Part shown: in pieces, positions 1 to 5,798 of the stretch
Position numbering within the stretch: the first letter of the stretch is position 1
Layout: each line of letters opens with the position of its first letter
From: JAVVUJ01 sp964582545
GTDB taxonomy: Bacteria; Bacillota; Clostridia; Peptostreptococcales; Anaerovoracaceae
Length of the DNA stretch: 7,953 bases
Direction of reading: 5' to 3'
NCBI GenBank assembly: GCA_964582545.1
Contig: CAZOSB010000054.1
Span: 1 to 7,953 of the forward strand
The notes under the pieces: generated by a model
Databases searched by the model: none
Told to the model about the DNA's origin: nothing
What the model saw: the letters and a program-made list of their open reading frames with translations, nothing else
Translations under genes and position numbers: made by a program

Positions 1-21
1 TTAAATAAAAAATAGAGGATG

Positions 22-67
22 ACCCTCTCGTTTGTCTAAGTTTTATAACTTAGTTTAACAAGAGGGT
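22..67 (+). terminator. Long imperfect hairpin, probable terminator of an upstream gene
   Basis: ACCCTCT (22-28) pairs with AGAGGGT (61-67). After a C/A mismatch, GTT (30-32) pairs with AAC (57-59), and CTAAGTT (36-42) pairs with AACTTAG (47-53) around a 4-base loop, TTAT. The stem has three mismatches and one G-U pair and is followed by a short T-rich stretch (aattttatt). This looks like an intrinsic terminator for a gene to the left on the + strand, although the T tract is broken by A residues. On the opposite strand a run of six T follows only after about ten bases, so two-way action is possible. AGAGG at 14-18 could also pair with CCTCT at 24-28, in competition with the long stem. Confidence 0.6.
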
Positions 68-146
68 AATTTTATTGCAACCTATCAAAATATTCATTTC
101 AATAATTTGTTGATTTAACGTTTTTAAGATTGTTTTTTTCAAAAAG

Positions 147-177
147 TTTACTGTAATATTCAAAAGTAATGTATAAT
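147..177 (+). promoter_or_regulatory. Probable housekeeping promoter of the AOR-activase-GRE operon
   Basis: A perfect TATAAT lies at 172-177. The best upstream hexamers are TTTACT (147-152, spacing 19) or TTACTG (148-153, spacing 18), both weak matches to TTGACA. Transcription would start near 184 and give a leader of about 30 nt ending in a strong RBS. The hexamer TGTAAT occurs at 152-157 and again at 177-182, flanking the -10 box, but no convincing operator is visible. Confidence 0.5.
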
Positions 178-202
178 GTAATTAGTAGAATTAGGTGTCG
201 AA

Positions 203-209
203 AAGGAGG
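203..209 (+). promoter_or_regulatory. Ribosome binding site of the AOR gene
   Basis: AAGGAGG at 203-209 lies 6 bases before the ATG at 216. This is near-ideal match and spacing, and it fixes the start of the AOR gene. Confidence 0.9.
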
Positions 210-215
210 TAGTGT

Positions 216-2081
216 ATGGTACAAGGTTATTGTGGTAAATATCTACATGTGGATTTGACAAAAGGGGAAATCGAAACCCGCAGCCTGAATATGGAATATG
301 CGGAATTATTTTATGGTGGGCCGGCATTAGGAGCCAGAATGCTTTGGGATTTACAGGAAAAGGGCATTGATCCACTGGCGCCGGAAGCTTACATAGGATT
401 TATTTCAGGTCCTTTTAACGGCACGGGAGCCCTGTTTGGAGGACGGTATACAGTGGTTTGTAAATCACCGGTAACAGGTGGATTTAACGATGCCAACAGT
501 GGTGGATTTTTTGGAGGGGAATTAAAGAAGTGCGGTTACGATGCAATTTTTATCACAGGGAAAGCGGATCAACCTGTTTATCTGGAGATTCAAGATGATC
601 AATGCAAAATAAAGGATGCGACAGGACTTTGGGGTAAGGATTACAAGGAAAGCGAAATTACCTTACAGAAAACCCTTGATAAACCCCATAAATTTGCCGG
701 AATCGGTCAAGCGGGGGAAACCTTATCCTTGATTGCTGCTGTAATGAACGATAATCATCGCTGTGCGGCCAGAGGAGGCAGTGGGGCAGTGATGGGAAGC
801 AAAAACTTAAAGATGATTGCACTCTGTGGAACCGGTAGTGTTTCCATTGCTGATCAATCGGAGCTGTTAAAAATAAATGAACTCATTGGGAAAAAAATTA
901 GAGATGATGAAGGAGCCCAATATTTTTCAAAGCTTGGAACCACAGGACAGACCATGTTGATGATCGACGGAAATGATTCTGGTGTGAAAAACTGGGCGGG
1001 GGTTGCGAGCAAATACTACGATTACAATACGCTGTTACCTTTCAGCGGGGAATACCAGACAGAAAAATGGAAGACGAAATCCTATTGTTGCGGAAGTTGT
1101 GTCATGGCTTGCGGCTGTGAATTTCAAGTGGATGGAAGCCCTTATGACATCGGAGAAACCACTCGACCAGAATATGAAACTGCAGCAGCATTCAGCTCCA
1201 TGATTTTAAATTATGATGTGGAGGTATTGCTAAAGTGCAACGAACTCTGCAACAGATACGGTCTGGATACTATTTCGGCAGGAGCCATTATCGCATGGGT
1301 CATGGAGTGTTATGAGCATAAAATTCTCGCTGCGGAAGAGTTGGATGGAATAGAAGCCGAATGGGGAAATGGACCAGCTATTGTTGCGCTCATTGAAAAA
1401 ATAGGAAAAGGCGAAGGAGTAGGGAAAATTTTAGGTCAAGGAAGCAGAAAAGCGGCACAAATCTTCAATAAGGGGCAGGAGTACCTGATTGAAACCTTGG
1501 GAATTGAGTATGGGCAGCACGATCCCAGATATTTCCCGGGACTTGCACGAACCTATCAATACGATCCCACCACCGGACGCCATGTAAAGGGAGGCACTTC
1601 CTTTGGAAATCCGCCTACAGATCCAGAAACAGGGATTCCTGCCTACAGTGATGTGGGAACAGGCAAGGACGACGTATTTGGTACCTGTGATTGTGAGTTT
1701 ATCAATGCAACCGGTCTCTGTGCGTTTATTTCAAACGTTCCCGACACCCAAGCTGATAAATATGCAATGTTCAAAGCTGTGACAGGTATGGAGATGGATG
1801 ACTCCGTACTATTGGAATTCGGAAAGCGTTCATTTGCCATGAGATACGCATTTAACATACGTGAAGGAATCAGAAAAGGGGATTATAACATTCCATACAG
1901 AATGATTGGTTTGCCTCCACAAAAAAGCGGAACTACAGCAGGTCGTACCATCAATGCACAGAAACTGGCTCTAAATTTTTTCCAAGAATTAGGTTGGGAT
2001 TTAGAGCATTTTGTGCCTACGAAAAAAGAACTGCTTCGCCTGAAAGGATTTGATGGTGTTGTAGATGTGGTGGGACTCTAA
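216..2081 (+). CDS. Aldehyde:ferredoxin oxidoreductase family protein (W/Mo bis-pterin enzyme)
   Basis: A 621-residue protein of the AOR family. Known members are cytoplasmic tungsten (or molybdenum) pterin enzymes that oxidise aldehydes to acids, or run in reverse, with ferredoxin. The N-terminal domain (about 1-205) carries the family signature: SGPFNGTG (64-71), SPVTGGFNDANSGGFFG (84-100) and GYDAIFITGKA (107-117). In the C-terminal domain, C292-x2-C295-x3-C299 plus C502 (in ATGLC) should hold the 4Fe-4S cluster, and D351 (LDTISAG) is the first pterin-binding Asp. PEYET (318-322) and H456 match the catalytic Glu and His of the Pyrococcus enzyme by my hand alignment. The second pterin motif, DxxGLC, here reads N497-ATGLC, so its Asp is missing. 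C291, C301, C491 and C493 are extra cysteines near the cluster motifs. Length is normal for the family. It is the first gene of the operon, and its last codons overlap the activase start. No small ferredoxin subunit is encoded alongside. The benzoyl-CoA reductase subunit BamB belongs to the same superfamily, but I see no partner subunits for it. The family call is firm; the substrate is unknown. Confidence 0.93.
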   Translation: MVQGYCGKYLHVDLTKGEIETRSLNMEYAELFYGGPALGARMLWDLQEKGIDPLAPEAYIGFISGPFNGTGALFGGRYTVVCKSPVTGGFNDANSGGFFGGELKKCGYDAIFITGKADQPVYLEIQDDQCKIKDATGLWGKDYKESEITLQKTLDKPHKFAGIGQAGETLSLIAAVMNDNHRCAARGGSGAVMGSKNLKMIALCGTGSVSIADQSELLKINELIGKKIRDDEGAQYFSKLGTTGQTMLMIDGNDSGVKNWAGVASKYYDYNTLLPFSGEYQTEKWKTKSYCCGSCVMACGCEFQVDGSPYDIGETTRPEYETAAAFSSMILNYDVEVLLKCNELCNRYGLDTISAGAIIAWVMECYEHKILAAEELDGIEAEWGNGPAIVALIEKIGKGEGVGKILGQGSRKAAQIFNKGQEYLIETLGIEYGQHDPRYFPGLARTYQYDPTTGRHVKGGTSFGNPPTDPETGIPAYSDVGTGKDDVFGTCDCEFINATGLCAFISNVPDTQADKYAMFKAVTGMEMDDSVLLEFGKRSFAMRYAFNIREGIRKGDYNIPYRMIGLPPQKSGTTAGRTINAQKLALNFFQELGWDLEHFVPTKKELLRLKGFDGVVDVVGL

Positions 2082-3015
2082 GGATTTTACCAATGTATTA
2101 AAAATATTTGAAATAGGTCATATCTCTCGGGTGGATGGACCCAATAAACGTGTAGTGATTTTTTTGCAAGGTTGCCATTTAAAGTGCCCCTGGTGCCATT
2201 CGCCCCATGCCCAGCCGTGTACGTCACCACTATTGTTTTATAAAGAACGATGTATTGGATGTAGGAGATGTGAAGAAGTCTGCCCGAACGGAGTACATAT
2301 TTTTCAAGGGGGAGAGCATACACTGGAAAGGGCGCCATGTAGGGCATGTGGTGCCTGTATAGATGCCTGTTCTCACAGCCGCAGAGGTGTGAGCGGAAGC
2401 GTGTTACATCTTCCTACAAGGGCGGTGACACCGGAGGAGCTGTTTTCAGAGATTCAGCCCTATCTGAGGCTCTGTGGCAAAGAAGGTGGTATCACGCTAA
2501 GTGGGGGAGAAGCTTTGCTTCAACTGGAAAGCATCCGTGAGTTTCTTTTGCTTTGCAAGGAGCAGGGAATTCATACGGCAGTGGAAACCTCAGGAGTTCT
2601 GGATACAAGCTACTATGAGGCCGTGTTGGATTTGGTGGACTTATGGCTCTTTGGCATTCGCATCTGGGGAAAGACAGGTGATGAGAAGAACGAAGTCAAG
2701 AAAATCTTACAAGAAAATTTAGACCTTTTAGTGAAAAAACACCATAAAAGAGTTTTGCCCCGTCTTCCAATGGTACCAGATGTATTGGATCAGGAGGAGG
2801 TGCTGGAAGCGACGAAAGAACTATTGGAAGATGTGGGAATTCAGGAGATCTGTTTAAGCCCATGGAATGCATATTATGAAACCTATTATTTAGCTGCAGG
2901 TATTTCCCTTTCTCAAATACCACCCACCCCAGAAAGCGTAAAACGAAGTGAGGATATCATAAAAACATACTTTCAACAGCGTCACTTTTCAATTTTTAAC
3001 AATGAAAGGAAATGA
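2065..3015 (+). CDS. Glycyl-radical-enzyme activating enzyme (radical SAM, two extra 4Fe-4S motifs)
   Basis: A 316-residue radical SAM activase. Known family members cleave S-adenosylmethionine and abstract a hydrogen from the active-site glycine of a partner GRE. The radical SAM cluster motif is C37-x3-C41-x2-C44 (QGCHLKCPWC). A ferredoxin-like insert follows, with C63/C66/C69/C73 and C92/C95/C98/C102, each CxxCxxCxxxC. SAM-binding elements are the GGE motif (LSGGEALLQ, 145-153) and VETSG (173-177). The usual Asp-Ile/Leu-Lys motif is replaced by G197-I198-R199, and the usual LPYH segment near the C terminus reads SPWN (265-268). ATG 2065 directly follows an in-frame TAG at 2062, and no ATG, GTG or TTG lies between it and the conserved region. 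Its RBS is poor: AAAGGA at 2043-2048 lies 16 bases away inside the AOR gene. Translation is probably coupled to AOR across the 17-bp overlap. The gene sits between AOR and the GRE, which it should activate. The function is clear; the divergent motifs are unusual. Confidence 0.93.
   Translation: MWWDSKDFTNVLKIFEIGHISRVDGPNKRVVIFLQGCHLKCPWCHSPHAQPCTSPLLFYKERCIGCRRCEEVCPNGVHIFQGGEHTLERAPCRACGACIDACSHSRRGVSGSVLHLPTRAVTPEELFSEIQPYLRLCGKEGGITLSGGEALLQLESIREFLLLCKEQGIHTAVETSGVLDTSYYEAVLDLVDLWLFGIRIWGKTGDEKNEVKKILQENLDLLVKKHHKRVLPRLPMVPDVLDQEEVLEATKELLEDVGIQEICLSPWNAYYETYYLAAGISLSQIPPTPESVKRSEDIIKTYFQQRHFSIFNNERK
3005..3010 (+). promoter_or_regulatory. Ribosome binding site of the GRE gene
   Basis: AAAGGA at 3005-3010 lies within the last codons of the activase gene. 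Three in-frame ATGs follow, at 3012, 3015 and 3021. Spacing is too short for 3012, short for 3015 and best for 3021 (10 bases from the end of the motif), so ribosomes most likely start at 3021. Confidence 0.6.
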
Positions 3016-5642
3016 TGAACATGAAAACGGAAAGAATTCAAAAACTCTATGATAAGCTTATCTATATTGCTCAAAGGGATCGCACCTCGGAATGGTTTAA
3101 GCAGGAGATGTTTCCTGACTTAGAAAAATTGGATTTGAAACAGTATGGACTGAAAGGCGCCTTTTACGATAGATCGGTAATTCTTCGCCGTTCCATTGCC
3201 ATTGATGTGATGTTAAAGGCTATGACGGATGCTAAAAACTCTGAGAAAACTCGCACTGCTGAGATTCATGAAGGAGATTTGTTGCTGGGGAATCTGCCTA
3301 TGGGATCCAACGGACTTGGTAAAGTCTTTCCGCAATTTTTGACGGATGATGAACTGAGAGCCGGTTCCATCTCAAACAGAAATGCAGGCTCCCTTTTTGG
3401 TCACAATTCATTGAATTATGAAAATATGCTAAAGTATGGTTTGAAAAAAGTGATTGAAGAATGTGAACAAAAATATCAAGTCGCGAAGAATAGTATGTTA
3501 AATAGTATGGATTTGATAGATAAGGTGGTTGAACACAAACTGCGCGTGCAATGTGATTTTTACAGAAGCGTAAGAATCGCTTGCCAAGCAGTGGTAGACT
3601 ATGGGGCGAGATGTAGTGACATCGCGCTGAAATATGCAGGGGATCCCGCCATCACCCCTGAAAGAAAAGCAGAGCTTTTGGAAATGGCTCGAATTGCAAA
3701 GAAAGTACCTCTGGAACCCGCTGAAAACTTTCAAGAGGCCGTCCAAAGCATCACCTTTTTTCACATCGCCTTGCATGCTTCCATGAACTTTATCTCCTTT
3801 GGCAGGTTGGATCAAGTGCTGGCTCCATATTTACAGGAAGAAATCAAAAATGGCAAAAGAGATTTCGCATTGGAAGTATTTGAATGTTTTATAATAAAAA
3901 TGGCATGGCGTTTAAATTTAAGCTCGGATTTTTTGATAACACAGGATCATGTGGACTATTCTACCGTTCTTGGTACTCATCCATATTACATAGATCAAAA
4001 GGCAGGTGTAAATAACTTCCTTCAAAATATCATTATTGGAGGCAAAACCCCGGAAGGACAAGATGCTACCAATGAATGTACTTTTTTGATTCTGGATGCT
4101 TTTAAGGATGTGAATTTATCCACCCCAGGGGTTTATATTCGTATCCACAAGGATAGTCCCCCGGATTTGATGAAAAGCATTGCTTCCACTTTAGAGATCA
4201 CTAAAAACAATCCGGCCATACTCAACGACGAAGTGATGATTCCTGCTTTTTATCGGGCTTTGATGCAAGACGACTGGGAGGCTTATGAAAGCAAAGATCC
4301 TACGGAAGATATGCTTCTGAAGAGGCAGGAAATGCAAACACTGGCTAACGATTATTGCGTGGACGGATGTTGGGAACCAATTTTAAACGGAAAGTCCGAC
4401 TGGACCTTTGCCATGTTTAATATCCTATCGGTTTTAGAAACCGCTCTGAACAATGGAGCAACCCTTTCGCCGGATGAGGAGGTGTTCCGAGGAGCTAAAA
4501 TCGCACCTTTGATTGAATCACCGAAAAATTTTGAGCAACTTATGGAAAATCTTAAAAAGCAAAATCAATTTTTTTCGGATCAGTGTATCATGTCTTTATT
4601 CCTTTACTATATGCTGGATGAATACTGCGCACCATCGCCTTTGCTGTCTGCATTGATGGATGGTTGTCTGGAAAATGGAAGGGATAAGTCTTGGGGTGGT
4701 GCAAACTATAATTTGGGCGGATTGATTTATGGCGGTGTACCGAATTTGGTCAACACCTTGGCGGCTATTGAAAAATGGGTTTTTCCAAAGGTAGGTCAGG
4801 GTAAATATCGTTTGGAAGATGTGATGAATGCGTTTAAATTTAGCTTTACCGATCCCAAACAAAAATCGGGAGAAGAAAAAACGGAGTTACAAAAGATCTA
4901 TGAGTCTATGGAAGTTGACTTCAATACCAACTCTCCCAAATTTGGAAACAACGATCAGGAAGCGGATGTCATCACCAATGCAGTGTTAGATATGTGCTAC
5001 CAGTCAGCCATTCATTCTGCGGAATTTGGCAAGCGTGTTTTTCAAGATATTGCTGAACCAAAGGATGTGGCAAAGACCATTGCCCTTAGAAATATTGCTG
5101 GGTATTATGGAATGCCGCTCAAGAGAAGGTTTGATCGATTCCAGATGAAAATAACGGTGGGAATGGGTACTTTTGAGCAGTATAACTGGCAGGGAAGAGG
5201 GAGCGCAGCATCGGCAGACCGCAAAAGCGGCGCACCTATAGCACCCAACTTTTCCCCTGTACCGGGAACCAATACCAAGGGATTCGTAGGCCTTTGCCAA
5301 TCGTTCTCCAATTTCAGACTAGATAGATTTGCGGGGGGTGTCATTACGGATATTTGTTTTGATGAAACCTATGCAGATGCGGATACCCTTGAAAATGCTT
5401 TGTATCTGGCTGTTGAAAATGGTATCCCAATGCTGACCATCGCTGTGGGATCAAAGGACAAATACAAGGAAATCTATGAGAAGGTGAAACTTGCCAATGA
5501 TTTGAATGACAAAGAACAAGGCGCAAAGTTATTGGAACCTTACGCTGGAATCAATGTTCGAATTGGCGGATGGCAAACACCATTTATCACATTGCCTTTA
5601 ATACACATGGAAAATTATATCCTCCGACCCGTGTCTCAGTAA
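3012..5642 (+). CDS. Glycyl radical enzyme of unassigned subclass
   Basis: A protein of up to 876 residues (873 if it starts at ATG 3021, which the RBS spacing favours; numbering here is from 3012), normal for the pyruvate-formate-lyase-like superfamily. These cytoplasmic, oxygen-sensitive enzymes carry a backbone radical on a C-terminal glycine. Family landmarks, in order, are GHNSLNYENMLKYG (130-143), FGRLDQVLAPYL (263-274), DGCWEP (451-456) with thiyl cysteine C453 and the likely acid/base E455, GGVPNLVNTLAAIEKWVF (574-591), PKFGNNDQEAD (642-652), SADRKSGAPIAPNFSPVPG (734-752) and the glycyl loop NVRIGGWQTPF (848-858) with G853 as radical site. CxE is shared by diol dehydratases, choline and isethionate lyases and arylacetate decarboxylases. 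It differs from the adjacent Cys-Cys of pyruvate formate-lyase. Trp after the radical Gly, where Tyr or Phe is usual, and Trp inside the CxE motif are distinctive. The ATGA overlap with the activase and the partnership with AOR show a dedicated pathway. The reaction is not known. There are no shell-encapsulation genes in the window and I see no obvious targeting peptide. Confidence 0.93.
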   Translation: MMNMKTERIQKLYDKLIYIAQRDRTSEWFKQEMFPDLEKLDLKQYGLKGAFYDRSVILRRSIAIDVMLKAMTDAKNSEKTRTAEIHEGDLLLGNLPMGSNGLGKVFPQFLTDDELRAGSISNRNAGSLFGHNSLNYENMLKYGLKKVIEECEQKYQVAKNSMLNSMDLIDKVVEHKLRVQCDFYRSVRIACQAVVDYGARCSDIALKYAGDPAITPERKAELLEMARIAKKVPLEPAENFQEAVQSITFFHIALHASMNFISFGRLDQVLAPYLQEEIKNGKRDFALEVFECFIIKMAWRLNLSSDFLITQDHVDYSTVLGTHPYYIDQKAGVNNFLQNIIIGGKTPEGQDATNECTFLILDAFKDVNLSTPGVYIRIHKDSPPDLMKSIASTLEITKNNPAILNDEVMIPAFYRALMQDDWEAYESKDPTEDMLLKRQEMQTLANDYCVDGCWEPILNGKSDWTFAMFNILSVLETALNNGATLSPDEEVFRGAKIAPLIESPKNFEQLMENLKKQNQFFSDQCIMSLFLYYMLDEYCAPSPLLSALMDGCLENGRDKSWGGANYNLGGLIYGGVPNLVNTLAAIEKWVFPKVGQGKYRLEDVMNAFKFSFTDPKQKSGEEKTELQKIYESMEVDFNTNSPKFGNNDQEADVITNAVLDMCYQSAIHSAEFGKRVFQDIAEPKDVAKTIALRNIAGYYGMPLKRRFDRFQMKITVGMGTFEQYNWQGRGSAASADRKSGAPIAPNFSPVPGTNTKGFVGLCQSFSNFRLDRFAGGVITDICFDETYADADTLENALYLAVENGIPMLTIAVGSKDKYKEIYEKVKLANDLNDKEQGAKLLEPYAGINVRIGGWQTPFITLPLIHMENYILRPVSQ

Positions 5643-5691
5643 TTAACATATTTCTGGGATAATAACAAACAGAAATTACGAAATTCCATAA

Positions 5692-5729
5692 AAAAGCCTG
5701 CTGCCTTTCAATAAAGGTTGCAGGCTTTT
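5692..5729. terminator. Bidirectional intrinsic terminator between convergent genes
   Basis: GCCTGC (5696-5701) pairs with GCAGGC (5720-5725). After one T/T mismatch and a G-U pair, CCTTT (5704-5708) pairs with AAAGG (5713-5717) around a CAAT loop. A run of A lies to the left and TTTT to the right, extending the stem and giving a U tract in both directions (six U on the minus-strand transcript). It starts about 50 bases after the GRE stop codon and about 70 bases beyond the stop of the convergent nucleotidase gene, so it serves both. Confidence 0.9.
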
Positions 5730-5798
5730 CCATAGGCGTGAGTTGCTTAGTAACCTTGAAATGATCCGCTGAAGCGTTGCATACGGACACATATATGG

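Noticed and set aside
64..79. Sigma-54-like -24/-12 element (GG at 65-66, TTGCA at 75-79 with correct spacing) upstream of AOR
   Set aside because: It overlaps the terminator-like stem, the rest of the -24 box does not match, and no sigma-54 activator is visible. A plain TATAAT promoter lies closer to the gene.
216..2081. AOR as a BamB-type benzoyl-CoA reductase subunit
   Set aside because: No BamC-like or other Bam subunits lie nearby, and the Glu and His expected for aldehyde oxidoreductases appear present at PEYET and H456.
3498..3815. 105-codon minus-strand reading frame inside the GRE gene
   Set aside because: It is antisense to conserved GRE sequence and shows no protein family features; a chance open frame.
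3012..5642. Assigning the GRE as pyruvate formate-lyase or as hydroxyphenylacetate/indoleacetate decarboxylase
   Set aside because: There is no adjacent Cys-Cys pair as in pyruvate formate-lyase. Compared from memory with the C. difficile HpdB sequence, the active-site and glycyl-loop motifs differ (GCWEP and RIGGW against GCLE and RVAGF). AOR linkage alone is not enough.
5587..5790. 67-codon minus-strand reading frame between GRE and nucleotidase
   Set aside because: It runs through the bidirectional terminator and into the GRE 3' end, and has no recognisable domain.
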